Notes: generated by a model from the sequence alone, not told the origin. Shown: positions 24,482 through 34,555, numbered from the stretch's first letter. The stretch is 64,000 bases of DNA from VRUE01 sp963817945 (GCA_963817945.1 CAWFQH010000005.1:310001-374000), one strand, 5' to 3'. Program-made: numbers and translations.

Positions 24482-25702
24482 TCATGTGACAACTCGTGGG
24501 ACTTCTGCGTTGACAATCGATCTCGAGCAGGTGGAGCCGTGCGGCTCGTCGAGCTCCGCTATTTTCAGCGCGGCTTCGAGCTCCGCCGCGCAAGTGTCGA
24601 GAGTGCAGCCCAGGTGCCCTTCGATCGCCCGGAGCCGCTTGCTGATCGCCTGGCGACTCACCCCGAGCGCGGCGGCGGCCGAGGCACCATTGCGCCCGGT
24701 GGCAAAGTAGGCGCGGAGTGTTTGCCGAGCCACCTCGCCCCCGTCACGCTCTTGCTCCAGCGGCTCGAGGTAGAGCTCACGCAGCGACGTGGACAGCAGT
24801 TCGTCCTGCAGCATAGAAGCGAGCACGGCAACGCCGGAGTACCGGATTGGCGTGCCCGGGCTGCGCAGGGCGATCGGCAGGGCCGCACGAGCCTGACTAT
24901 GCGTGCGGCGCCAGCCGGTGAGCCCCTGCCCTGGCTCGCCGAAGGCGAGAACGATCTCCGGTGATTGAGAACGGGCACGGCGCTGGAGAGCTTCGGGGGC
25001 GATCCCACGCCTCGAACCGAGCCAGGCCCAGACCACCTCCTCGCCACGGCTGATGAGCAGAAGCTGGCAATCGAGTGAGCGGGCGAGGCCGCGCATCGCC
25101 CCCGCCGCCCCGTCACCGGTGGCAATGAGGCCAACGTGGGTGGCGTCGAAGTCATACTCGAACTCTGGCGCGTCGACGAGCTCGCCGGCGAGAAGCCGCT
25201 CGATGCGCTCGGCGCGACGTCGTTCCAAGGAGTACGGCGGGCGGATTTGCTCCTCGCGGGTGTACTCCTCGCTGATCGTCGCGAGGAGGCGATCGAAGAG
25301 AGCAGCGTGGGAACGGACCAGGCGCTGCAGGTTCGCTGCCGTCGCCAAGCCGGCTGGGGCGGCCTCGCCGAGCAGGAAGTCGTTAAGCAGGTTGTAGCCG
25401 GCGAAGTAGCGGCGCAGCACCGTGTCGAGGCCGATTTGGTTGCGGGCGGCAAGCCGTACCTGCGTGAGCAAAGGAGCGGGGATCGGCGGCGCCCGCTCTC
25501 CTCCCAAGCGGACGATCTCGAGGCCGTAGTCGAGCGCCGAGGTGACCGCGGCACGTAAGCCGTCGCGGTACTCCGACTCGAGCGCCTCGGCGGGGTTGGC
25601 CAGGGCGTAGACCCTGGTGTGAAGGGACTGTTCGATCTCGGGGCGTCTGGCGAGCAGGCGCTCGTACAGGGCCGCCCTTGCCTTCGCCTCGCCGCCCGCC
25701 AT
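24482..25702 (-). CDS. PucR-family transcriptional regulator
   Basis: A 406-residue regulator. The C-terminal 70 residues are a PucR helix-turn-helix (QTLRAYFATGRNGASAAAAL, then GVSRQAISKRLRAIEGHLG). The middle is a GGDEF-like CdaR domain (VGLIATGDGAAGAMRGLARS) and the N-terminal 150 residues are helical sensing sequence with a conserved YFAGYNLLNDFL segment. It begins 2 bp after the stop of the exported protein at 25705, so it is the last gene of the exported-protein operon and probably its regulator. Inducer unknown. Confidence 0.85.
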   Translation of the reverse strand: MAGGEAKARAALYERLLARRPEIEQSLHTRVYALANPAEALESEYRDGLRAAVTSALDYGLEIVRLGGERAPPIPAPLLTQVRLAARNQIGLDTVLRRYFAGYNLLNDFLLGEAAPAGLATAANLQRLVRSHAALFDRLLATISEEYTREEQIRPPYSLERRRAERIERLLAGELVDAPEFEYDFDATHVGLIATGDGAAGAMRGLARSLDCQLLLISRGEEVVWAWLGSRRGIAPEALQRRARSQSPEIVLAFGEPGQGLTGWRRTHSQARAALPIALRSPGTPIRYSGVAVLASMLQDELLSTSLRELYLEPLEQERDGGEVARQTLRAYFATGRNGASAAAALGVSRQAISKRLRAIEGHLGCTLDTCAAELEAALKIAELDEPHGSTCSRSIVNAEVPRVVT

Positions 25703-25704
25703 CC

Positions 25705-26394
25705 CTACCGGTAGACGACGACATAGAAAGGGGCTTTCGCCGGCCCGCCGTTGTGGGTCTGCACCTCGACCTGGGGCGCCGGGCAGGAGGCGGTGCCGCC
25801 GAGGGTGGCGTAGGCGGTCAGGTTGCCCGAGCCGCTGTAGCGGGGGGTGACCTGGGCGCCGCGGGGGGAGAAGCCGGCGACCGAGACGCAGTAGATGCCC
25901 GCTTCTTTTCCTTCCGCTACTGAGATGGCCCCCTTGGAGTTGGCGGCATCGACGTTGCCTTCGGAGCTGACTGCGGCGAAGGCAACCGGGTTTGCCGACT
26001 CGGCAAAGCTGGCGAGATCGGCCTGCTCGGAGAAGGGAACGCGGCCCACGGTCGCCTCCTCGATCTGGGCGCCGGTGACCGCGTCGGGGGCGATCTTCTC
26101 GGTCGAGACGGCGCCGCTTGCCAGCTTCGGATTGGTGACCGAGGCGTTGGCGAGCCTCGCCTCCTTTATCGCGCCGGTTGCGATCTTGCCGGTCTTCACC
26201 GCGAGCGGCTTGATCTTGGGGGCGGTGACGGCGTTCTTTCTGATCTTGTCGGCGATAACCGCGCCGGGGCGAAGCTGTCGCTCGCCGACGCTCCGCGCCG
26301 GCAGCTGGTCGACCGCGATCGCGGTCGCGCCTCCCAGCGCCAAGAAGAAGGCGATCGTCGAGACCACGTTGGCGTAGCCGAGACTTGGCTTCAT
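25705..26394 (-). CDS. Exported protein with repeated beta stalk
   Basis: A 229-residue protein. The N-terminus YANVVSTIAFFLALGGATAI is a signal anchor. Residues about 35-115 are a short-period repeat of hydrophobic and Ala-Val/Lys-Ile steps (AVIADKIRKNAVTAPKI, ATGAIKEARLANASVTNPKL), which looks like a left-handed beta-helix or trimeric stalk. The C-terminal domain of about 90 residues (AGIYCVSVAGFSPRGAQV, PFYVVVYR) is a beta-sandwich-like tip. It starts 4 bp after the stop of the upstream gene and is followed 2 bp later by pucR. Probably cell-surface. Confidence 0.72.
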   Translation of the reverse strand: MKPSLGYANVVSTIAFFLALGGATAIAVDQLPARSVGERQLRPGAVIADKIRKNAVTAPKIKPLAVKTGKIATGAIKEARLANASVTNPKLASGAVSTEKIAPDAVTGAQIEEATVGRVPFSEQADLASFAESANPVAFAAVSSEGNVDAANSKGAISVAEGKEAGIYCVSVAGFSPRGAQVTPRYSGSGNLTAYATLGGTASCPAPQVEVQTHNGGPAKAPFYVVVYR

Positions 26395-26398
26395 CTCT

Positions 26399-27169
26399 TT
26401 ATCCCCTCGCCCGGCAGGAGCGGGTTAGCGTGCTCTTCAGAGTCTTTCCTCCCGCGAAGGCGAAGCTCGTCCTCGCGAGGGGAAAGAGCGCGCCGGGGAA
26501 GCCCTCGGGGGCGGGGCAGCCCGCCGAGAGAAAGCCCCGTCTCTTCCCCCTCGCGGTGAAGGTCCTGCCGAGCTTCAGGCTAAGGCCGGTGACGTAGCCC
26601 CAGTCGCCGGTCGCGACCGGCAGCGATGCCGAGAGCAGGGTCGAGAAGGTCCCCTTGGTCCTGTGGATCCGCAAGGGCAATACGTAGGAAGTGGGGACCG
26701 GCTTGGTGCCGTAGATGTGGGCGAAGATCACCGGTGCTCCTCCCAGCACGCCATTGAAGGCAAGCACCTTGCCCTGAGAAGGAAAGGGCGACTGCTCGGG
26801 GAACTTGACGTTGGCCGAGAAGTGCCCGTCGCCGACCAGGGACTCCTTGCAGTTAGCGAACGCCTCCTGAGTGGTCGAGGGGTTGATGCGGCCCAGGCGG
26901 CAGACGGGCAGGCCCCGGCGCTGCATCCGCCCGGCGCGGTGGAAGGCGAAGGCCACCTGCTTTAGCTGCGGCGGGCCGCCCGGGATGGTGGAGGAGATGC
27001 GGCCGCCGATCGAGACTTCAATCGGAGCGCTGCCGTGCCTTGGCAGTCGCTTCGGCGAGAAGGAGCCCGAGACAGCGACCCTGACCGTGCCCTTCTGGAT
27101 CAGCTCGGCGTTGGCGACAGCGCCCCCCGCCGTTAAGGCGAGAAGCGCAGCCAAGCTGAGGGCCCTCAT
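26399..27169 (-). CDS. Exported protein, Thermoleophilia-type, unknown function
   Basis: A 256-residue protein. ATG 27169 overlaps the stop of the previous gene (ATGA), which fixes the start and gives a Sec signal MRALSLAALLALTAGGAVAN. The mature part is beta-rich with paired Cys (LPVCRLGRINPSTT with FANCKES; SAGCPAPEGFPG with TRSCRARG). No catalytic motif seen. Translational coupling to the 1119-residue protein suggests joint assembly outside the cell. The C-terminus is basic, as in the two large proteins of the operon. Confidence 0.7.
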   Translation of the reverse strand: MRALSLAALLALTAGGAVANAELIQKGTVRVAVSGSFSPKRLPRHGSAPIEVSIGGRISSTIPGGPPQLKQVAFAFHRAGRMQRRGLPVCRLGRINPSTTQEAFANCKESLVGDGHFSANVKFPEQSPFPSQGKVLAFNGVLGGAPVIFAHIYGTKPVPTSYVLPLRIHRTKGTFSTLLSASLPVATGDWGYVTGLSLKLGRTFTARGKRRGFLSAGCPAPEGFPGALFPLARTSFAFAGGKTLKSTLTRSCRARG

Positions 27170-30100
27170 CGGCCTTTGCGTTTGTCTTTGCGCCCTTGGC
27201 CCTCGCACTTCGCCCCCAACACCGGCCTCAGCTTCGCCCGCCTGTCGTTCTGCGCCCGGAAGCGGGCATCGAGGCGGTAGGGGCGCTCGCAGACATCGCG
27301 GCTGTTGACCAAAAGACCCTTGCGGCCGCCCCGCATCGCGATCGTGAAGCTGGTCACCGGGGCGTCGGGGACCGCTTCGAACGTGGTTCTGATCCCGCCC
27401 CTGATCGAGTCGACCCTCCCCACCACTTCGACGGGGATCTCGCCGTTCAGATCGGCGACCAGGTCGGGCAGCTCGTTATCGGAGGAGCGCAGGTAGACCG
27501 GGCCTCGGAGCGGTTGCTCTAGGAGCGGCGTGCTCGCTTCGGCGTGGCCGTAGATCGCCCCCTGTGGGCAGGCCTCTTGAGCGAACTGCACCCTGGTGCA
27601 GATCGTGCGGATGTGGGCCTGGTCAAGGAAGGCCGAACGGGGCAGGGTGACGACCGCGCCAGCGACGTTGGCGTCGCCGGGCCTGGCCCGGAAGGTCGCT
27701 TTGAACTTGGGATGGGCGCCGCGTTTGGTGCCGCCGAAGAGCCTTGCGCTGAGCTTTGGCTTGAAGCCGAGCGAGGCGCACTCGGCCGCCTGGAAGGGGA
27801 CCGAGGCCTCGCTTGACTTGCCTTCTGAGCTAAACAGGGTGCCGGTGAGGGAGAAGGGGTCGCAGTTGGTCGGGTTGAGAGTGAAGTTATGTCGGTCGAG
27901 GTGAACCTGGACGTCTCTGACCCGGACCGGGATGCCCTTGAAGATCAAGGGCAGCGGGTCGCTCCGCACCCGCAGCTGACCGGTTCTCGGGTTGACGTGG
28001 GCGGGGGCTCTGGTGACGATCACCCCGAGGTCGAAGGGGCCGGCGACGGCGGGGACGATCGCCACTCCCGAGAGGGGCGCTCCTTTGTAGGGGCCGGCGA
28101 GATAGACCTTGCCCTGTACGTAGGTGAGGACCTGGCCCACCCCCGCTCCTGCGTCGAGAGTGCCGATCAGAGAGGAGGCGGGACAGCTCGGGTTGCTTTG
28201 CTCCTCGATGCCGCTTCTGCTCGGATCGCCGGCGGCGGCGATCGCCGCATCGGTGCAGCGGCCCACTCCGCGAAGCGATGCCAAGAGGCCGGGCGGAGCG
28301 GTGCCTTGCACCGCCGATAGCTCCTGGTCTTCGTCGGTGCGGGTCAGACGCAGCTCCAGCGGGCTGAAGGAGCCGGCCAGGTTGTTGCGGGTGCCGCCCG
28401 ATAGCTCGGGGGAGAAGGGGCGCTCTGCCAGGGAGTCGCGGCACCGGGTGCCGTCGGGGTTGTGGGTTACCGCGTAGGAGCTGGTAACGGTGTGGGGGGT
28501 GGTGGGATCGTGCCAGGAGTAAAAGCGGGCGACGATCGTCTTTTGCCCGCAGGTCTGGGGGTTGACCAGGCCGGCTCTGAGGCCGCCCTTGAGGCGCATC
28601 TGCATCTCGGCGAGCGGGAATTGGGGCAGATCGTCGAAAGTGGTGGTGATCTGGCCCGTATTGGGGTCGAGGTCGACCCTTCCCGGCACCTTGACGAGGA
28701 TGCCGCGATCTGGTTCCTGGATCACCAGGTAAAGGGAGAGGAAGTTGTGGAAAGGGTTGTCGCCCTGGGAGGCGATGTAGATGTGGCCCTCGGGCTGGGC
28801 GTCGGGGGGCAGGATCGGGGTGCGCAGGGCGAGCGTGCCGTACTGGCTTGAGTCCGGGCAGGTGACCGGCCGATCGGTGCCGAGGCCGATCTGCTCCGGG
28901 GTGCAGTGCCCGAGCCCCTGGGCGGCGGCGGGGTTGACCGTCATCCCCTCGGGAAAGGTGACGACCGCTTTCTTCATCGGCGGCGTCGCGATCCCCTTGA
29001 CGAAGCCGTTGGCGGCGTAGAGCTCTTTTGCCTCGCTGACCGCGTCGTCTCGCTGGGGCACTTCCAAATTCACGTCGAGGCCGGTCGGCCCGCCCGCCGC
29101 GCGCGAGGTCGGCTGCAGGGCGATCTCCGGTTCGAAGCGAAAGCGCGGGTCCTCGCAGCCGCTCACGTTGAGCGGATCGACGTGCTCGAGCGCAGGGGTG
29201 AAGCTGCCGGGGTCGTTATAGGAGTCGACGCGGACGCGGGCGCCGCCATTGTCGAAGCCGCAATCCATCGGGTTGGTGGTCAGCGGGCGGATCGCGCTGG
29301 CGCCGAAGGGGGCGCCGAGGGCGGGTTTCGCGCCCGGAGGGCCGGCGAAGTAGCGGAAGCGATCATGGGCGGGATCGCCGGGCACGCCCCAGACCGTTAC
29401 TTCGGAACCGCGGACCTGGACCAGGCTCGAGATGTTGGGGGTGATCGACTTGATCGCGTAGTTCTGGGCGGGGTCGAGCTGGAAGTAGATGTGGGCCTGG
29501 ACCAGGCCGCCGGCGTTGAAGGCGAGGTCGGCGGGGGTCCCTCTGGGCGGCACGAGGTTGTAGATCGGGACGCGGGTCGCGTAGTCGTGGCCGAGCTGTC
29601 CCGCGCCGTAGTTGCGGGTGCCGTCGTTGATGAAGATGTTCAGGTAGCCGACCTGGGTGTTGGAGGGGCAGGCGGTCGAGCCGCCTACAACGCCGAACTT
29701 GGCGAAGTCGGCGGGGTCGCACTTGGGGGTCGCCTCGGGGTTGCCGATGACGCCGCGCGGCAGCGTCACCTCGGCCGTGCGCAGCTGCCCGTTGGAGGTG
29801 ATGTAGCGGGTGCCGTCGCCGCCGGGGTGGTCGTTTACCCCGGTGCGAGCGGCGACGTCGAAGCCGACCCTAAGCTCGAAGGGGTGGTCGCCCGCTTGGC
29901 GGGAGGGAGAGCCGAAGGGGTAGGCGGCATCGAGGAGATCGGCGCGGAAGCTGCCGGGGACGAGGCCGAAGGGGGCGGGTACTTTCGAGAAGGGGACCTG
30001 GTCGGTGTCGCTTACAGGGGCCGCGGAACCGCCGCCGGTCAGCGTCGCCGTGTTGGTCGCCTCGCCGCTGGCGCCTTTAGGCACCGAGACGTCGATGTAG

Positions 30101-30525
30101 AGGGTTGGGAGGTAGCCGGAGGGTTGAGGGTAGGGGGCTCCCGTTACCTGGCCTGGCGGGGGAGCGAACTGGGGAAGCTGTGCGGCGGGGAGGGTGCATT
30201 TCACCGTACCGGTGCCAATGCCCGAGCATTTGACGGCTTTCTCGAAGACTTCCCCGCTGCGCCAGCGAATCGCGGTGGCGGTGACGCCGCCCGGCAGCTC
30301 GTCGGTGAGTACGAGGTCCGCGACGCCTGCTTCGTCGCCGATGTTACGGGCCTGGAGGACGAACTGGCCCTCGGCGGTGGTTGCTTTGGCGTCGCCGGGG
30401 CGCAGGTTGGTGTCCCCCCAGGTCGCTTTCAGGTCATAGAGGGGGCCGAGCGCGGCCTGGGCGGGGGTAGCGAGGATCGCGGCCAGGAGGGCCGTTAAGC
30501 CGAGGAGCAGCGCTCTCGTTCTCAT
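27166..30525 (-). CDS. Large exported DUF11-like multidomain protein
   Basis: A 1119-residue protein. ATG 30525 overlaps the previous stop (ATGA) and gives a Sec signal MRTRALLLGLTALLAAILAT. After it comes a DUF11-like beta domain (LVLTDELPGGVTATAIRWRS). Then there are repeated modules, each holding a Pro-rich strand, a cysteine and a Y-G segment, for example CPDSSQYGTLALRTPILPP, CPASSLIGTLDAGAG and CPQGAIYGHAEASTPLL, followed by PVYLRSS-like and GRVD strands. The tail is very basic (QGRKDKRKGR). The organisation suggests a surface or matrix protein built of beta domains. No enzyme motif seen; no named family recognised beyond DUF11. Confidence 0.75.
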   Translation of the reverse strand: MRTRALLLGLTALLAAILATPAQAALGPLYDLKATWGDTNLRPGDAKATTAEGQFVLQARNIGDEAGVADLVLTDELPGGVTATAIRWRSGEVFEKAVKCSGIGTGTVKCTLPAAQLPQFAPPPGQVTGAPYPQPSGYLPTLYIDVSVPKGASGEATNTATLTGGGSAAPVSDTDQVPFSKVPAPFGLVPGSFRADLLDAAYPFGSPSRQAGDHPFELRVGFDVAARTGVNDHPGGDGTRYITSNGQLRTAEVTLPRGVIGNPEATPKCDPADFAKFGVVGGSTACPSNTQVGYLNIFINDGTRNYGAGQLGHDYATRVPIYNLVPPRGTPADLAFNAGGLVQAHIYFQLDPAQNYAIKSITPNISSLVQVRGSEVTVWGVPGDPAHDRFRYFAGPPGAKPALGAPFGASAIRPLTTNPMDCGFDNGGARVRVDSYNDPGSFTPALEHVDPLNVSGCEDPRFRFEPEIALQPTSRAAGGPTGLDVNLEVPQRDDAVSEAKELYAANGFVKGIATPPMKKAVVTFPEGMTVNPAAAQGLGHCTPEQIGLGTDRPVTCPDSSQYGTLALRTPILPPDAQPEGHIYIASQGDNPFHNFLSLYLVIQEPDRGILVKVPGRVDLDPNTGQITTTFDDLPQFPLAEMQMRLKGGLRAGLVNPQTCGQKTIVARFYSWHDPTTPHTVTSSYAVTHNPDGTRCRDSLAERPFSPELSGGTRNNLAGSFSPLELRLTRTDEDQELSAVQGTAPPGLLASLRGVGRCTDAAIAAAGDPSRSGIEEQSNPSCPASSLIGTLDAGAGVGQVLTYVQGKVYLAGPYKGAPLSGVAIVPAVAGPFDLGVIVTRAPAHVNPRTGQLRVRSDPLPLIFKGIPVRVRDVQVHLDRHNFTLNPTNCDPFSLTGTLFSSEGKSSEASVPFQAAECASLGFKPKLSARLFGGTKRGAHPKFKATFRARPGDANVAGAVVTLPRSAFLDQAHIRTICTRVQFAQEACPQGAIYGHAEASTPLLEQPLRGPVYLRSSDNELPDLVADLNGEIPVEVVGRVDSIRGGIRTTFEAVPDAPVTSFTIAMRGGRKGLLVNSRDVCERPYRLDARFRAQNDRRAKLRPVLGAKCEGQGRKDKRKGR

Positions 30526-33500
30526 CTCCGCCTCCCTTGCCTCGCGTGCGCCGCGCGGCGGCGTTGTCTTGCCTGACAGCGGCGCTTGGCTTTGCCGCGC
30601 TTCTTCGCGCAGGGGCGCCTCGATTTGCCGCCGGGGCGCTGGTTCCCGCGGCCGGCGAACTGTGAGCTGGCCGCTCGCTGGGGCTCGGGCGGGGCCAGCA
30701 GTGGCCCCTGGCAGGAGTCCTCGGCGCAACGGGGGGAGGGGCTGGGCGGCGCGAAGCCGCCGCCGATCCTCGCGTCGTAGAGGTTCAGCACCCCATCTTG
30801 CTCAAAGCCGGTCAGGCGGCCGCCGGGCGGGACCAGCTCGAAGAGGATGTCGGAGCCGTCGTTATCGACCGCGACCACCTGCGGCGCCGAGACCTCGCCC
30901 TCGGGGAAGTCGCTGACCCCGTCGCTGATCAGGCGCAGGGCGCCGTTTCGCCATTCGTAGACGTCGCTGTCGCGGTTCACGTCGAGCGGAACCAGCGCCT
31001 GCTGGGTGACGAAGCCGACCGTCGTCCCGTCGCCCGAGAGGCGGAAGGAGTGTTGGGGGCGCCCCGGCGCGCCGACGCTGTGGGTGGTGAGGGCGCCGTG
31101 GCGGCAGGAGATGCACTCGATGCTTGCGTCGCGATCGTCGTAGCGGTAGAGCTGGGTGCACTGGCTGAGCTCGCCGCTGTCGGCGGAGACGCACTGCGCC
31201 GCCATCGCGTCAGCGCTCAGCGCCGGGCTGGCGGGAGAGTGGAAGAGCAGCACCTCGCCGTCGGCGGAAAGGTGGGCGTCGGGCCCGCTCGTTTCGCCGC
31301 CCGGCACGTTACCCAGCACGTTATGGCCGGGGTTGGCGATGAAGCGGACCTCTTTGTCTTTGAGGACGTAGAGGTTGAGGTCCCCCGGCGTGCCCTGACC
31401 GGGGACCAGTTGCGCTTTGGAGTGGAAGTAGACGTGGGAGAAATCGTCGGAGACAAGGACGTCGGTGTTAGCGATCTGCACCTGCGCGTCCGCCACCGCC
31501 TCGCAGGTGAGGCAGCTGGCTTTGGCGGCGCTCTGATCCCAGCGGTAGACGTCGGTGCCGGAGTTGGCATCGGCGGGGTCGAGCTGGCTTTGGGTGGCGA
31601 GGTAGGCGGCGGCGCCGTCAGGGGTAGCACGGATGAACTCCGCGCCTTTGTCGATCTCGGTCGTCGTTTTCGCCTCGCGGTCGCGCACCCAGAGGCGGTA
31701 GGGACCGTCGCAGTCGCCGTTGGCGGGCAGCTGGAAGTAGAGGAGGGAGGCGTCGGTGGTGTCGATCATCCGGTAGCCGGGACGACGCAGGCCGCCAAGG
31801 CCGAAGCTCTCGCCTTCGATGTCGAGGCTGCATTCGGAAGGCGAGCCGTCTGGCATCAGGCCGACGACCTCGGGTTTGCCCGGGGTGCCGATGTCCTCCA
31901 GCTGCAGCGTCTGCGGGTTGACCGCGATGACGTGGGAGCCGTCGTCGCTTACTTCGATCGTGTTCTCGAAGTTGGCGTTGATGAGCTGCACGTCGTAGGT
32001 GCGCAGCACCTCGTGGTCTATGCCGGGCCGCACGCGGGCGACGCCGATCGGCGGCGGTGGCGGGGCGAGCCCGGTGGAGAGCTGGGCAGTGAGGATGAAG
32101 GCGTCGAGCTCGGGGCTCGCCGCCGCCAGGCCGTAGACGAATTCGCCGCCGCCGAGCTGCTCTGAGACGGGCGGGTTGATGCTCAGTGAGCTCCAGCCGG
32201 TCGGCGTGCGGGTGGCGAGGAAGTTGCTCTCGGTGCCGTTGGGGCCGCCGGGGGCGCCGCCGATCACCCCCCAGGTCATCCGCTCGCCGTCGGGAGAGAG
32301 CGGCGAGGCGCCGACCCCGTAGCCGATCGCCGCCTGGTTGCCCTTGTCGGGGTTGTTGACCAGCTCGATCCCGCGGCGGTTCGGTTGCCCGAGGGCGTTA
32401 GCGGGCAGGGTCATCTCGGCGGTGGTTCTGGTCGTGAAGGTCCTCTCGGTGCCAAGCGAGGGCGCTGGGCCGGCTTCGTTTGCCGCTGCCGCGAGCCGGT
32501 AGCGATAGGTGGTGTTGGGCTCAAGGCCGGTGAGCTCCTCGGCGAGGAGGATCTGCTTGCGAGCGTCGGCGCTCGCGGTGCGCTCCGGCAGGAGGGTCCA
32601 GGTTTTACCTTCGTCGGAGCTGACTTCGAAGCGGTAGGTGAGGTCGGCTTCGCCCTGGGGGTTGGCGCGGGCGTTGATCCGGGCGGTCGTGTCCGTGCGC
32701 GGAGCGGCGAAGGCGGCTTCCGCCTGGGTCGGTGGGACCGCCAGGGTCCTGAAGGTGTCTTTTGCTTCGTCGAAGTCCGCCGCGGTGCTCGTGGTCTCCC
32801 CCCCGGGGCCACTTACGCCGAGCCGCAGACAGTAGCGCTGGGCGGGGAGCAGGCCTTCGAGGTCCCACTCGACCGCCACCGTCCCAGCTTCGCCCTCGGG
32901 GATCGTCTGGGTCGGTTCTGGGGAGAAGCCACTGGTGCAGGCGGGATCGGTGCTTCTTTCCACCCGCCAGGTGGTCTCTTCGCCGAAGGGCTCGATCGTG
33001 CAGGCGAGGTGGGCCGATTCGGTCGTAATTGCGGAGATCGCGCAGCTTTCGTCTTCGATCTCGGGCGGTGGCGGGGAGAGGGTGGCAAAAGTGTCTGGGA
33101 GCGAGTAGCCGCTGAGGTCGTTTTCTTTGTTGGTGCCGACCAGGCGGACCTGGTAGGTGGCGTTGGATTTCAGCCCCGTGAGGGGAAGGGAGACCTGGTG
33201 GGATTCGCTGTCGGTGGGTTCAATGCTTTGCGGGAACGAGGAGCTGGCCGTCGCCCAATTCGCGTCTCCGGCGCTACTGCATTCGACGCTCGTGCAGCGC
33301 TTCCATTCGAAGTGGTAGCTGTGGGGCAGGCTGAGCGGGTCGATCGTGCAGTGGGCGGTCGCCTCGTGCAGGCCGATTGCGTCGGTGGCCTGACAGCTGA
33401 GGTCGGGCACGGTACCGCTCGCCACCGGGCCGAAGACCTTGACCGTGCTGGAAGCCGCGTCTGCGACGTAGACTCGGTCGAGGGTGGGGTTATAGGCGAT

Positions 33501-34502
33501 GCCGCGAGCGCTGCCGATCAAATCGCCGCCAAAGGGGCTGCCCACCACCTCTTTGCCGGGGCAGCCGGGTTCGGCGCAGGGCTCGTACTCGGAGAAGGTA
33601 TCGACATGAGCAAGGAAGATGCGCCCCAGGGCTTGCGATTGATCGATAGTGAGTTCACGGGTCTTTGTCGCGGTCAGGATCGAATCGGGGCTGCCGCCGA
33701 CGTACTTCTCGACGCCTTCGCTAACGGTCAGCTCGAAAAAGTCGGCGACGTAAAGACTGTTGCCGCTTTGGTCGATGCCGGGTCGACAGGGGGCTTGGTT
33801 TGCCGGGAGCGGGATGCCGGCGCCAGTCAAGCCACCCGTGCTGTCGAACTCGAGCGCTTCTTTTTTACCTTCATCAACGACCCATAGGTCACCTTCGGTA
33901 TCGACCGCGATGCCGCAGGGCTCGACCACCTCGCTCGACAAAGTCCAGCGATATCCGCCCCCCGGATCGAAGGCATGGATCGGCCCACTGCTCTCGCTCA
34001 GGTAGATGCGGCCCTGTTCGCCTTCGCCCGGCCCACCGGCGCCGCCGGAGTTGTCGATCGCGACGTCGGCGGTCAGCGCCCCTCTGCTGAAAAACCCCTC
34101 GACCCCGAAGGCGCCTTCCGGCGTGTCTTTGCCGTCGAGGCATGACTTGCCCGCAGAGCTCCCAGCCGTGAAGCTCTCCGCTTTGCCTTCGGCGTCGAAG
34201 CGGCAGAGGACCCGTTCGTCGTCCCATTCGCCGGGGCCCGGACCGTACCCGGTCGGCCCTTTGCCGGTGCCGGCGACGTTGATCACGAAGACATCGCCGC
34301 TGGCTTCGTCGATCGCAATGCCCATGTGAAAGACAGGCGCCGTAAATTTGCCGATCGACGAGTCGCTGCCGTCGAAGGCAAAGAGCAGCGGTCGGTCGTT
34401 GGTCACCGTGGCGGCGCTAGCGGGGGCGGCGCAGAGGAGCGAGGCGGCAAAAGAGAGGACCACCAGCCTGGCCAGTGGTGACACCTTCGTAATACCGCTC
34501 AT
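30522..34502 (-). CDS. Giant exported NHL/FnIII-like beta-propeller protein
   Basis: A 1326-residue protein, first gene of the operon, from ATG 34502. The signal peptide is LARLVVLSFAASLLCAAPAS. Residues about 55-360 form an NHL-type propeller (MGIAIDEASGDVFVIN, CGIAVDTEGDLWVVDEG, RGIAYNPTLDRVYVADA). Residues about 370-690 hold three fibronectin type III-like domains (LTGLKSNATYQVRLVGTNKE, LTGLEPNTTYRYRLAA). The remainder resembles TolB/WD-like blades with paired Cys (SCLTCEAVAD, ECISCRH). The tail is Arg/Lys-rich. Such proteins are expanded in Thermoleophilia; function unknown, probably cell-surface. Confidence 0.8.
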   Translation of the reverse strand: MSGITKVSPLARLVVLSFAASLLCAAPASAATVTNDRPLLFAFDGSDSSIGKFTAPVFHMGIAIDEASGDVFVINVAGTGKGPTGYGPGPGEWDDERVLCRFDAEGKAESFTAGSSAGKSCLDGKDTPEGAFGVEGFFSRGALTADVAIDNSGGAGGPGEGEQGRIYLSESSGPIHAFDPGGGYRWTLSSEVVEPCGIAVDTEGDLWVVDEGKKEALEFDSTGGLTGAGIPLPANQAPCRPGIDQSGNSLYVADFFELTVSEGVEKYVGGSPDSILTATKTRELTIDQSQALGRIFLAHVDTFSEYEPCAEPGCPGKEVVGSPFGGDLIGSARGIAYNPTLDRVYVADAASSTVKVFGPVASGTVPDLSCQATDAIGLHEATAHCTIDPLSLPHSYHFEWKRCTSVECSSAGDANWATASSSFPQSIEPTDSESHQVSLPLTGLKSNATYQVRLVGTNKENDLSGYSLPDTFATLSPPPPEIEDESCAISAITTESAHLACTIEPFGEETTWRVERSTDPACTSGFSPEPTQTIPEGEAGTVAVEWDLEGLLPAQRYCLRLGVSGPGGETTSTAADFDEAKDTFRTLAVPPTQAEAAFAAPRTDTTARINARANPQGEADLTYRFEVSSDEGKTWTLLPERTASADARKQILLAEELTGLEPNTTYRYRLAAAANEAGPAPSLGTERTFTTRTTAEMTLPANALGQPNRRGIELVNNPDKGNQAAIGYGVGASPLSPDGERMTWGVIGGAPGGPNGTESNFLATRTPTGWSSLSINPPVSEQLGGGEFVYGLAAASPELDAFILTAQLSTGLAPPPPPIGVARVRPGIDHEVLRTYDVQLINANFENTIEVSDDGSHVIAVNPQTLQLEDIGTPGKPEVVGLMPDGSPSECSLDIEGESFGLGGLRRPGYRMIDTTDASLLYFQLPANGDCDGPYRLWVRDREAKTTTEIDKGAEFIRATPDGAAAYLATQSQLDPADANSGTDVYRWDQSAAKASCLTCEAVADAQVQIANTDVLVSDDFSHVYFHSKAQLVPGQGTPGDLNLYVLKDKEVRFIANPGHNVLGNVPGGETSGPDAHLSADGEVLLFHSPASPALSADAMAAQCVSADSGELSQCTQLYRYDDRDASIECISCRHGALTTHSVGAPGRPQHSFRLSGDGTTVGFVTQQALVPLDVNRDSDVYEWRNGALRLISDGVSDFPEGEVSAPQVVAVDNDGSDILFELVPPGGRLTGFEQDGVLNLYDARIGGGFAPPSPSPRCAEDSCQGPLLAPPEPQRAASSQFAGRGNQRPGGKSRRPCAKKRGKAKRRCQARQRRRAAHARQGRRR

Positions 34503-34555
34503 CTCACGACCTTCCTCTCTTGCTTCTCCATGCCGCCTCGTTCTTCGTGCGGGCG

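Noticed and set aside
28906..30498. A 530-codon plus-strand open frame
   Set aside because: It is antisense to the large exported DUF11-like gene, whose signal peptide and start overlap are convincing.
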